From NCBI GenBank assembly GCA_030653365.1, contig JAURZL010000010.1:269773-333772 (forward strand): a stretch of 64,000 nucleotides of DNA, written 5' to 3'. The stretch comes from Anaerolineaceae bacterium (lineage in GTDB: Bacteria; Chloroflexota; Anaerolineae; Anaerolineales; Anaerolineaceae). The notes beneath the pieces were generated by a model. It ran no database searches. It had not been told where the DNA came from and saw only the letters and a program-made list of their open reading frames with translations. How positions within the stretch are numbered: position 1 is the first letter of the stretch; the number at the start of each line of letters is the position of its first letter. Below are positions 1 to 8,026 of the stretch, piece by piece. The translations under genes and the position numbers were made by a program.

Positions 1-938
1 ATGCCGCCGGGTCCATGTAATGTGATCAGTCGAGAAACTGGATCAATCAGCAGATTGGTAATTTCATCCAGCTCTATTTCCCTTCCAATAAATTTCGTAT
101 CCATTATTGGGATATTGGTTAAAAGCGTGGATTCTTGTGTAATTAATGAACTCTTGGACCTTTGTTTGCGAACTTCTTCATAAAAAATCATAGTGTCTTG
201 TGCAGGTTCAACCCCGATTTGTTCCTTGAGGAATTTTCGCAAAGAGTGGAATTGATTTTCGAAAGCACTCCATTGACCATCCATAGCAAAGAGTCGCATC
301 ATCATCAAATGAGCAGATTCATTCCAGGGTGTAATCTGAAGGATATTCTGCACAGTCTGCCTTGCATGGCTAAATTCACTACGGTTCCGATGATATTGGG
401 AAAGCATCACAAGCCCTTCGACCGCTTGATGATCCAGTTCTTCACGGATCATACTAGCCCACTCATCGAATAGCGGAGCACCAGAGATGGAGAATTTTTC
501 CAGAAAAGATCCCTCTCTCAATTGCAGGCTTTTTACCAGGCAACGAAAATTAATCTGATGAAATTGATCCTGTCTTTGAAAGTGACGATAAGCCTGATTC
601 AGTAACCGCTTGAATTCCAGGACATCAACCCACACCGGTATCGCTGGATTTAGTCGCAAATGATCACGTTCACTCTGAATGATAGGATTTTCAGAATCAT
701 TATCGTTTAACACTTTGCGTAAAATGGAGAGCGTTTGCCGCAAACTTTGTAATGCTTGTTTTTCAGAGAGATCAGACCAGAGTAATCCTGCCAGATGAGA
801 GCGTGGCACCGGTCTTTGACACTCGACAGCAAGATAAACCAGCAATGCACGCGCTTTATCCGTGTCAAATTGCGTGATTACCTCTCCATCTTTTTCAATT
901 TTCAGATAGCCAAAACAGTGAATTTTCAATTGTTGCAT
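1..938 (-). CDS. BTAD-type transcriptional regulator with P-loop ATPase, C-terminus outside window
   Basis: Reading the minus strand from the ATG at 936-938 gives about 312 residues of open frame that run off the left edge. Residues 1-100 resemble an OmpR/SARP-like winged helix (LKIHCFGYLKIEKDGE at the start, then RSHLAGLLWSD and LRQTLSILRKVL). Residues 100-260 look like the helical bacterial transcriptional activator domain (HLMMMRLFAMDG). The last visible residues read ITLHGPGG, which is the beginning of a Walker A loop, so an NB-ARC/AAA-type ATPase follows outside the window. Family role: cytoplasmic ATP-dependent transcription activator (SARP/AfsR-like). The target is unknown; the divergent small ORF at 1072 and the secreted protein behind it are the obvious candidates. 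Confidence 0.82.
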   Translation of the reverse strand, partial: MQQLKIHCFGYLKIEKDGEVITQFDTDKARALLVYLAVECQRPVPRSHLAGLLWSDLSEKQALQSLRQTLSILRKVLNDNDSENPIIQSERDHLRLNPAIPVWVDVLEFKRLLNQAYRHFQRQDQFHQINFRCLVKSLQLREGSFLEKFSISGAPLFDEWASMIREELDHQAVEGLVMLSQYHRNRSEFSHARQTVQNILQITPWNESAHLMMMRLFAMDGQWSAFENQFHSLRKFLKEQIGVEPAQDTMIFYEEVRKQRSKSSLITQESTLLTNIPIMDTKFIGREIELDEITNLLIDPVSRLITLHGPGG

Positions 939-1071
939 GGGTGATAAATCTTAATTGTCTTGCTTTGTCCCGATTTTTGTGACGTTTCTATGACGCCTGT
1001 TAAGTAAATTATATAAAGAAAAGAATGATCAAACAACAATTTTTGCCCATTAATCACCCGGAGAATCAAAA

Positions 1072-1266
1072 TTGATCATAACCTCACATTACTATTCCTT
1101 TCTACTCCGTATCTGGCAACCGGAAAAACAGGTCAGTCATGAATGGCTTGCTTCTTTGGAAGACCCCAAAAGCCGTGAGGTCATCTATTTCAAGAATATG
1201 GAAGAGATGTTTGATTATTTAAGAAAAATACCAGACACGAAAAAGAAGTCAGAAAAAAAGATTTAA
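1072..1266 (+). CDS. small conserved-looking partner protein of BTAD regulator (64 aa)
   Basis: A 64-residue ORF starting at TTG, preceded by GGAGA at 1060-1064 with 7 nt spacing, which makes the TTG start credible. The sequence (SFLLRIWQP, then EWLASLEDP and MEEMFDYL) resembles the very short proteins often seen next to BTAD or MalT-like regulators in Chloroflexota; that resemblance is from memory and was not searched. It has no signal peptide or membrane segment, and the C-terminus is Lys-rich. It is divergent from the BTAD regulator and 45 bp upstream of the delta-60 protein gene, so it may be co-transcribed with the latter. Function unknown. Confidence 0.6.
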   Translation: MIITSHYYSFLLRIWQPEKQVSHEWLASLEDPKSREVIYFKNMEEMFDYLRKIPDTKKKSEKKI

Positions 1267-1311
1267 AGCGAGTAAAAACTTAGTTATTTTTTTATTTCCA
1301 CGAGGAGTATC

Positions 1312-3828
1312 ATGAGAAAGAAATTTATCTTTCAATTATTTGTTATTTCATTGATCATTAGCATATTTGCTAGTTTGATTTCAACATCTCTAGTTTTGGC
1401 TGTTTCAGCAATGGACGGTTTCAACGCGAGTGCAAACCAAGTAGTTAATACAATTGCACGTCAAGGAGATGGAAAGATTCTGGTAGGTGGAAATTTTACC
1501 AGCTTGAATGGTTCATCGAGAGACCGAATAGGTCGGATTAATCCAGATGGATCCCTAGACACAAGTTTTAATCCTGGTGCAAATGATGTAGTACATGCTA
1601 TTAAAGTTCAGAATGATGGAAAAATCCTGGTCGGAGGAGACTTTTCAATATTAGGTGGTTCCACCAGATATCATTTTGGACGATTATCCGCTAGCGGAGT
1701 AATTGATAATACATTCAATCCCAGAACTAGTGGCCAGGTTTTTGCCATTGAACTACAGAATGATGAAAAAATATTAATTGGCGGTGAATTCGTACAAATA
1801 TTTATCGGTACGACTTTGCACGATCGCAACTTCATCGCTCGATTAAATCCAAATGGTAGTATGGATACTACTTTTGATCCAGGAACAAATGGAATAGTCT
1901 ATGCGATAAAAGTCCAGAATGACGGAAAAATATTGGTAGGTGGGGAATTTGATTCGGTTGCTGGGCAACCTCGTGCTGGAATTGCACGTTTGAACGCTGA
2001 TGGCTCGCTTGATACAACCTTCAACCCGGGTACAAATAATAATGTAAATACAATAGCAACTCAGGCAGATGGAAAAATTATTATAGGGGGAAATTTTACA
2101 AGAATTTCTGAACAAAATCGCTCTCGAATTGGCCGTGTAAACCCTGACGGTTCACTCGATACCACTTTTAATCCTGGAGCTGGCAGTACTGTTAAATCAG
2201 TAGAAATTCAATCTGATGGCAAGATACTGGTTGCAGGTAATTTTATTACTTTGGCAGGCGCTGATCGTTACCGTCTTGGACGTTTACATATGAATGGTTC
2301 AATTGATACGACCTTCATACCTGGTGCAAACGCAGTTATTAACACTTTATCCATTCAACCAGATGGAAAATTATTGGTAGGTGGAGATTTTACAGTTCTG
2401 GATGGGTTCGGGACGAATCGGATTGGACGTTTATATCCTGATGGATCTATGGAAGCGAATTTTTTACCAAGTGCGAACTATAAAATCAATGCACTTGCCA
2501 TACAACCGGATGGGAATATCCTGGTCGGAGGTGATTTTGACTTACTGGGAGGATCAACTCATTATGGAATTGGAAAAATAAAACCTGATGGTTTCGTCGA
2601 TCACAACTTTGATGCTGGAGTTGATGGCTTTGTTTATGCTTTAACCTTACAAAGTGATGGCAAAATAATCGTTGGGGGTCAATTTTCTTCTTTGAATGGT
2701 GTTGCTCGAAGTAATATAGGCAGATTGAACTCTGATGGATCACTAGACTCTATATTATTTTCAGGAATCAATGGACCTGTTTACGCAATTGTGTTACAAC
2801 CAGATGGTAAGATTTTAGTAGGGGGAGACTTTGAAACAATTGTGGGAACAACAACATTTCGTAATTTGGTTCGCTTTAACACGAATGGAATTCTCGATAC
2901 TAGTTTTTCACCAAGTGTGGGTGGAACCGTTTACACAATATGTTACCAGGATTATGGCAAAATCTTAATCGGAGGAGATTTCTTTTCGGTCGGGATACCT
3001 TTTCGTAATAATATTGCACGCTTAACTATTGATGGTCTGCTTGATATTAGCTTCAATCCAGATGCAAATGATACAATTTACTCCATTGTGATTGAAGGAG
3101 GAGATAATGTTCCGTTAGGAGAAGAAAATATCCTAATAGCAGGCGATTTCACGAAACTGGGTGGTTCAGATCACCTAAGGATTGGGAGACTTAAAAGCGA
3201 TGGAACAATCCTTTCTGACTTTTCAGCTTCAGCAAATGGCACCATACGTACTATGGCTGTCCAAACAGATGGAAAGATTCTGGTTGGCGGTAACTTCACG
3301 ACGTTGAACAGTACAGGACGAAATTTTTTTGGAAGATTTAACCAAACTGGTACTGTCGATACCAGTTTTAACCCGGGGGCAAACAATACTGTTTCAGCCA
3401 TTGCATTGCAGATGGATGGTAAACCTGTAGTTAGTGGATCATTTACTCTTCTCAATGGATTAACTCGAAATTATATTGGGCGAATTTCTTCTGATATAGC
3501 CTCGTATCAAGAATTAATTTTTGATTCTAATGCAGGTATTATTTACTGGTTACGAAGTGGTCCCGGTCCGGAAATCAGACGTGTCAGTTTTGAGACATCC
3601 ACAGATGGAGCTAACTATTATTATTATGGTTTTGGAACCCGGACCGATGGTGGTTGGAGAAAAGGTATTAGTGTGCCCTATGGAGTCAATTTTTATATAC
3701 TTGCTCGCGGATACTATTCTACAGGTTCTAACAATGGCTCAACTTCAGTAATTGAGAGTATTCTAAATGTGTACCGCCCGGAAAATTCAAACGACTATCA
3801 GGTATTTTTACCGTTATTAAATAAGTAA
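1312..3828 (+). CDS. secreted delta-60 repeat protein with FLPLLNK C-terminal tail
   Basis: 838 residues with ATG preceded by GAGGAG. Residues 1-30 form a Sec signal peptide (basic start, hydrophobic core, cleavage probably after VLAVSA). From about residue 35 to 720 there are 14 repeats of 55-60 residues with the core D-G-K-I-L-V-G-G-x-F followed by IGRLNPDGSLDTSF-like text; this is the delta-60 family, expected to fold as beta-propeller blades. Repeat 3 carries a short insertion and repeat 14 is incomplete. Residues 730-825 are a separate aromatic-rich C-terminal region. The protein ends YQVFLPLLNK, a tail like that of the propeller protein at 61714. Probably an exported or cell-surface protein; ligand unknown. 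Confidence 0.85.
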   Translation: MRKKFIFQLFVISLIISIFASLISTSLVLAVSAMDGFNASANQVVNTIARQGDGKILVGGNFTSLNGSSRDRIGRINPDGSLDTSFNPGANDVVHAIKVQNDGKILVGGDFSILGGSTRYHFGRLSASGVIDNTFNPRTSGQVFAIELQNDEKILIGGEFVQIFIGTTLHDRNFIARLNPNGSMDTTFDPGTNGIVYAIKVQNDGKILVGGEFDSVAGQPRAGIARLNADGSLDTTFNPGTNNNVNTIATQADGKIIIGGNFTRISEQNRSRIGRVNPDGSLDTTFNPGAGSTVKSVEIQSDGKILVAGNFITLAGADRYRLGRLHMNGSIDTTFIPGANAVINTLSIQPDGKLLVGGDFTVLDGFGTNRIGRLYPDGSMEANFLPSANYKINALAIQPDGNILVGGDFDLLGGSTHYGIGKIKPDGFVDHNFDAGVDGFVYALTLQSDGKIIVGGQFSSLNGVARSNIGRLNSDGSLDSILFSGINGPVYAIVLQPDGKILVGGDFETIVGTTTFRNLVRFNTNGILDTSFSPSVGGTVYTICYQDYGKILIGGDFFSVGIPFRNNIARLTIDGLLDISFNPDANDTIYSIVIEGGDNVPLGEENILIAGDFTKLGGSDHLRIGRLKSDGTILSDFSASANGTIRTMAVQTDGKILVGGNFTTLNSTGRNFFGRFNQTGTVDTSFNPGANNTVSAIALQMDGKPVVSGSFTLLNGLTRNYIGRISSDIASYQELIFDSNAGIIYWLRSGPGPEIRRVSFETSTDGANYYYYGFGTRTDGGWRKGISVPYGVNFYILARGYYSTGSNNGSTSVIESILNVYRPENSNDYQVFLPLLNK

Positions 3829-3848
3829 GTTCACCTTTCCACCATCGA

Positions 3849-3893
3849 CCCCCGGATGCAAACGTTACCCACTGCTATCCGGGGGATTTTTTT
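3849..3893 (+). terminator. rho-independent terminator
   Basis: A perfect 9-bp stem, CCCCCGGAT (3849-3857) with ATCCGGGGG (3877-3885), is followed by a run of T. It lies 20 bp after the delta-60 gene and separates it from the lipoprotein gene. Confidence 0.9.
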
Positions 3894-3958
3894 TATTTTG
3901 GAACTTTTTCCTTTTTCCAATCGTCTCAGACAAGTAAATTGGACAAAAGGAGTCTGAA

Positions 3959-5209
3959 ATGAAACGTTTATTGTTATTGAGTCTAACGTTAGTTGTGTTG
4001 ATGAGTGGCTGCAATGTAATCACCAACAGCCAGGCCTATGTTGATGGACAAGCGGTTGATGTTCTCCCCACCCCGGCAGAAGTAGTTGACCCGGTTGTCA
4101 CTGATTCCCCTATTAAGGAACCTAATATCGCCGACCAACCGATCCCGATTGAGACTGGTGATTATCAAACCGGCGGTTTTTATCAGAATTGGATTGCATT
4201 CCAGGATGGAAATTCAAATATTGCCTTGGTAAACCCGGTTACGGGAGAAATTAAACCGGTTACCCAGAATGGAAGTTCTGTGATAGCAACCGGTGATGGT
4301 GCACAAACCATTCAATTCAGCAAGCCTGCCTGGTCGAGTGATGGTGAATTATTAACCTTCAAACAGGAATTATTGACCCAGGAACCTGGCAGACTGGATA
4401 CTGTCACGAGTTTATGGGTGTATGAACCTGCCAGCCAAACATCCTGGATGGTGCTGGAAAATGTGACCTTCAGTGGATATGCCTGGAGGCCAGGCACCCA
4501 TGCGATCAGTTATACCGTTCATACCGAACCCGGCTACTTCACCGCCCGTGGTGTGGTGGATGCCAGTGTAGCCCATGGCATCATGCTGGTAGATGTTAAA
4601 TCCGGAGAGATTTCCGAGTTAGTTGCCCCGCAAGGTTTCTCATTGGTTCAGCCAAAATGGTCTCCGGATGGTAGTCTGGTCAGCTTTGATGAAGTCTATC
4701 TGATGGAAGGTCGTGGTAACTTTGCCTGGTACGATTTCAACACCAGCACCTATCATAGCTGGGAAAAAGCAATTGGAATTTATGATTGGTCACCAGCTGG
4801 AATTCTGGCGTATGATTACCTCACTTACATACCAAGTGGAGAAGAATTGATCATGCTGAACGATCGTATGAACACATCAGAGGAATTATTCTCATCCGCA
4901 GTGAAACAAGGAAGCTTTTCCTTTTCACCTCGTTTCTCTCCCAGCGGAGCGCAAATCGCTTATCTGGTTGGAAATGGCTCTATCGATGAAGTCACTGGTT
5001 ACCAATTGATGCTTCAAGCAATAGATAGTAGCGAAGCCCAGATGCTGCTGGAAGGAGAACAAATAGAAACTTTCTCATGGTCAGGAGATGGAAGTTTTCT
5101 GGCAGCCTCATTAGGTTTCTACGGATCAGCTGATATTGTAGTCATCGATGTATTGAATGGAACCGTTACCGAAGTGGCTCAGGGTTGGGATCCAGTCTGG
5201 CAAAAGTAG
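3959..5209 (+). CDS. TolB-like WD40/PD40 repeat lipoprotein
   Basis: 416 residues; ATG with AAAGGAG just upstream. The N-terminus is a lipoprotein signal with lipobox LMSGC, putting the mature N-terminal Cys at about residue 18. A Pro/Asp-rich linker (residues 20-65) is followed by TolB-like propeller repeats: KPAWSSDGELLTF, PKWSPDGSLVSF, PRFSPSGAQIAYL and FSWSGDGSFLAA. This is the PD40 blade signature. Likely a membrane-anchored extracytoplasmic binding or scaffold protein. It stands alone between two strong terminators, so it is probably monocistronic. No peptidase or other catalytic domain is seen. Confidence 0.8.
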   Translation: MKRLLLLSLTLVVLMSGCNVITNSQAYVDGQAVDVLPTPAEVVDPVVTDSPIKEPNIADQPIPIETGDYQTGGFYQNWIAFQDGNSNIALVNPVTGEIKPVTQNGSSVIATGDGAQTIQFSKPAWSSDGELLTFKQELLTQEPGRLDTVTSLWVYEPASQTSWMVLENVTFSGYAWRPGTHAISYTVHTEPGYFTARGVVDASVAHGIMLVDVKSGEISELVAPQGFSLVQPKWSPDGSLVSFDEVYLMEGRGNFAWYDFNTSTYHSWEKAIGIYDWSPAGILAYDYLTYIPSGEELIMLNDRMNTSEELFSSAVKQGSFSFSPRFSPSGAQIAYLVGNGSIDEVTGYQLMLQAIDSSEAQMLLEGEQIETFSWSGDGSFLAASLGFYGSADIVVIDVLNGTVTEVAQGWDPVWQK

Positions 5210-5252
5210 AAAACAGCTGTTAAGTGCTGATTTCAAACTTAAAAAATTACTG

Positions 5253-5278
5253 CCCCCCTGGTCAAATGGGGGGTTTTT
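5253..5278 (+). terminator. rho-independent terminator
   Basis: A 6-bp G/C stem, CCCCCC (5253-5258) with GGGGGG (5268-5273), runs directly into TTTTT. It terminates the lipoprotein gene. Confidence 0.85.
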
Positions 5279-5435
5279 CCATAAATACTGATCTTTCAAA
5301 TAATTACCTCAAACAAGTGGTTGAATTCACGCTCATTTTGTGTTAATGTTAATAACGGTCATGTGATGAACAATCTGACCAGTCAAATCAATTAGTTTTG
5401 ACTCAATCAAACCTTACAAAAGAGAGAGGGTAGCT

Positions 5436-5546
5436 ATGGGAGATAAAAGTCCAAAAAACAAAGAAAAACGCAAAAAAAAGAACGACAGCAAAAAGAAACC
5501 AATTGTCCCAACTTCAACGATTAAATCAATTGACCAGAAGAAGTAA
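5436..5546 (+). CDS. 36-residue Lys-rich basic protein (MGDKSP type)
   Basis: A short ORF read directly: start MGDKSPKNKEK, then KRKKKNDSKKK, ending IKSIDQKK. It has an AGAGAGAGGG Shine-Dalgarno stretch 5-6 nt before the ATG, and is bounded by terminators on both sides. About 40% of residues are Lys or Arg, concentrated in the first 22 positions. Very short proteins beginning MGDKSPK/MGDRSPK occur as hypothetical proteins in several bacterial phyla (recall, not searched). The charge suggests nucleic-acid or ribosome binding, but this is inference. The only longer frame here is an antisense one with no ribosome-binding site. Confidence 0.6.
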   Translation: MGDKSPKNKEKRKKKNDSKKKPIVPTSTIKSIDQKK

Positions 5547-5682
5547 TGCTTCGGCATTGAATATGAAGTTGGAACAATGACCATGATGGGGGGATTATCT
5601 GCGGTCAAAACGAAGCGGTTTTAGTACCGTTATTTGTATTTTCTTCCCTGTTCATCAGGGAATCACATTAATTCTTTAAAAT

Positions 5683-5714
5683 AAAAATCCCGGTCTGATA
5701 GTACCGGGATTTTT
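5683..5714. terminator. bidirectional terminator
   Basis: AAAAATCCCGGT (5683-5694) is an exact inverted repeat of ACCGGGATTTTT (5703-5714), giving a U-tract on either strand. It lies between the 36-residue gene on plus and the GNAT gene ending at 5743 on minus, so it can serve both. Confidence 0.88.
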
Positions 5715-5742
5715 CATCCATAAATTCGATTTATTTCTTGAT

Positions 5743-6651
5743 TTAGTCAAAATATTTGACCCAACATTCGGTGTTAAATACCTTCCGAAATCCAATAGCC
5801 TGATAGAAAAGCTGGTCAGACCCCACAAAAGCCTCTTTCGCTCCCAGCTTACCACACCGACGGATTCCCTCCAACACGGCTGCTTTTCCCAACCCTAAAC
5901 GACGGTAATCCGGATCTGTCGCTACCGGCTCCACATAAGCGTATTGATTGGTTTCTTCAAAGAACATACCACTGAATGCCACGAAATCGCCATTGGGTGC
6001 TTTTACTGCAATCTTCAAATCACGCCTGGCTTTCGGGGTGTCAAACATCTTCTGCCGGCTGTTCAATTCCTCTTCCCCTTCAGGTGGTTCACCGGAATGA
6101 TTGAAGCCACGCCACATCACCCGATGTACTTTGGACCAATCACATTCTTCAGCCAGGCTGGTCAAGTGAAATCCTTCTGGTAAGTGAATATCCGGAAAAG
6201 GATCTGCAATTTCAAAACGGAAAAGTGGTCGTGTTTCCTCTTCATCTTTTTGATAACCACGTTTTTGAACCAATTCAAGCATCAGCTGATTATCGTCATT
6301 CACATAAGCCTTTAAATAATTCCTGCCATTTTTGATGGAAATACCGGACAAATGCATTTCCGCATAATCCAGCAACGATTCCTGTAAATAGTGATAATCA
6401 GGATGAAAGTCAAAGAAACCTTCCCCCATTTGCCATTCATAATGTACAAAAGCCACAATTTCATTTCCAGCTTCCCAAATCCGCCATCGATTCATATTCT
6501 CAATATCCAGCATCGGATGAAAATTAGCGTATTCCCATTCTGTTTCTAACCAGTTTCCATCTGCGTTTCCGGATAAGAAGTTATGGATGAGAAATTCACT
6601 CACCTTTTTATAATCCAAGATGTGATTATATTGACGATTGATAATGGTCAT
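5743..6651 (-). CDS. GNAT family N-acetyltransferase
   Basis: 302 residues. The C-terminal half carries the acetyl-CoA-binding motif A (VATDPDYRRLGLGKAAV, about residues 240-257) followed by FYQAIGFRKVF, typical of GNAT enzymes. The N-terminal half (about 1-140) looks like a second, degenerate GNAT fold, so a tandem-GNAT arrangement is likely. Cytoplasmic, no signal. Substrate cannot be told. It stands alone, transcribed toward the bidirectional terminator at 5683-5714. Confidence 0.82.
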   Translation of the reverse strand: MTIINRQYNHILDYKKVSEFLIHNFLSGNADGNWLETEWEYANFHPMLDIENMNRWRIWEAGNEIVAFVHYEWQMGEGFFDFHPDYHYLQESLLDYAEMHLSGISIKNGRNYLKAYVNDDNQLMLELVQKRGYQKDEEETRPLFRFEIADPFPDIHLPEGFHLTSLAEECDWSKVHRVMWRGFNHSGEPPEGEEELNSRQKMFDTPKARRDLKIAVKAPNGDFVAFSGMFFEETNQYAYVEPVATDPDYRRLGLGKAAVLEGIRRCGKLGAKEAFVGSDQLFYQAIGFRKVFNTECWVKYFD

Positions 6652-6695
6652 ACTTCCTCCATAATAATCTTTGCCATTAATAATTCATTTATTGA

Positions 6696-7052
6696 TTACC
6701 TATCTGAACCAACTATCCGTTCAATGGTATGCAAAGGAACCCAACCACTTTCTTTATTTTCATTTTCTACCCACCCCCAACCATTCAATTCATACAGAAG
6801 GGTCAAACTTTCACCAATCGTGGTATTCAACTCCCACGCTGAATAAGCATGCAACGCATTCGCAGTTTTGTCAAAACCATCTATTTGGAGATACTGGATA
6901 GGTGCCCAACCTTGATTTCCGTCGCTGGTAATTACCCAAATCCAGCCGGGGAATTCTTCATCCCTTTTTCCAACTTGAACTGGATCGCCAACCTGAAAAC
7001 GAATCGGATTGGGATAATTGGATGTGTGGGCGGTATGAACAATCCATTGCAT
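6696..7052 (-). CDS. tandem SH3-like domain protein
   Basis: 118 residues with no signal peptide. Two SH3-like units are visible: residues 1-60 (FQVGDPVQVGKRDEEFPGW then QGWAPIQYLQ) and 65-118 (HAYSAWELNTTIGE, then GWGWVENENKESGWVP). The pattern of a Val/Leu barrel start, W-x-W turn and GW(V/A)P end matches bacterial SH3-like proteins. Probably an intracellular binding module; the ligand is unknown. It ends 45 bp before the GNAT gene start and could share its transcript. Confidence 0.72.
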   Translation of the reverse strand: MQWIVHTAHTSNYPNPIRFQVGDPVQVGKRDEEFPGWIWVITSDGNQGWAPIQYLQIDGFDKTANALHAYSAWELNTTIGESLTLLYELNGWGWVENENKESGWVPLHTIERIVGSDR

Positions 7053-7281
7053 AGATTTTTTCCTCTTAGATTGTCAGGATGATGTAATTGTAGATTGACA
7101 ATAACTGAAAATCAAGTTTACTAAGACAACCAGTTGAAATAATATATTTTCCATTTATACTATATTAAGGGTCATATATTTTACTTTTCCAGCAATTATT
7201 ACTTACATTGTCGTTAATATCACATAATTAAATATTGAATCTCACCCAAGATTCTCATGTTATTGTTTAATTGGAGGATAA

Positions 7282-8001
7282 ATGCAAATTGAAATTGTGG
7301 TTTTGGCACTTATATTGGGGTATCTGATTGGATCCATATCAATTTCAAGAATTGTTACACGTTTTACAGCGCCAACTACAGATTTATCGAAAGTGAAAAT
7401 GCATGATCAAGGTACAGATGAAGATTACTACCTGACGAATGTTGGTGCAACAACCGCATCAATGGTGTTGGGACCAAAAATAGGTGGATTGATTGGCATC
7501 CTCGATATTCTAAAAGGAATTATTCCAACTTTGTTTATAAAAATAATTTTTCCCGACCAACCTTATTATTTATTTACTGGTGGAGGCGTCGTCGGCGGAC
7601 ATATCTGGACAATCTATCATCGCTTTCGAGGAGGTGGAGGTTTATCGCCAGCATTAGGGGCATTCCTGGCCATTGACCCACTGGGAGCAATTGCAACAAA
7701 TTTAATTGCCATGTTCCTTGGTTTTGTTGTTTTTCGAGAGTATTTAGTTGCCATGATGTTAGGCACCTGGTTAATGATTCCCTGGTTATGGGTTAGCAAA
7801 GGTCATTGGAAATTTGCCTTATTTGCTTTCCTCCTAAACTTGATGTTGGTACTGGCAACAATCCCCGATATTAAGCGCTACGCCAGAGCCAGAGCAACTG
7901 GAAAAGTAGATGTGGCTTCTGCCATGGAGACAATTCCAATGGGGAGAATGATGAATAAAATGATGAACCGCATGGGATTATCGAAAAAACAAAAGGAATA
8001 A
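7282..8001 (+). CDS. PlsY-like membrane acyltransferase homologue with altered motifs
   Basis: 239 residues, strongly hydrophobic, ATG after TTGGAGGA. It resembles PlsY, which makes lysophosphatidate from acyl-phosphate and glycerol-3-phosphate in the membrane. Motif 1 is GYLIGSIS (13-20). Motif 2 is TNVGATT (52-58) where PlsY usually has GSGNxGATN plus an Arg. Motif 3 is GHIWTIYHRFRGGGG (106-120) where PlsY usually has FKGGKG. Loss of both motif-3 lysines and the motif-2 Arg makes ordinary PlsY activity doubtful. It is first in a four-gene run. A modified acyl transfer or lipid-binding role is inference. Confidence 0.75.
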   Translation: MQIEIVVLALILGYLIGSISISRIVTRFTAPTTDLSKVKMHDQGTDEDYYLTNVGATTASMVLGPKIGGLIGILDILKGIIPTLFIKIIFPDQPYYLFTGGGVVGGHIWTIYHRFRGGGGLSPALGAFLAIDPLGAIATNLIAMFLGFVVFREYLVAMMLGTWLMIPWLWVSKGHWKFALFAFLLNLMLVLATIPDIKRYARARATGKVDVASAMETIPMGRMMNKMMNRMGLSKKQKE

Positions 8002-8026
8002 TTACACATTACAAATAGAGGGATTT

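Noticed and set aside
162..473. Plus-strand frames at the left edge (60 and 103 residues)
   Set aside because: The minus strand reads continuously as a BTAD regulator to a Walker A loop at the edge.
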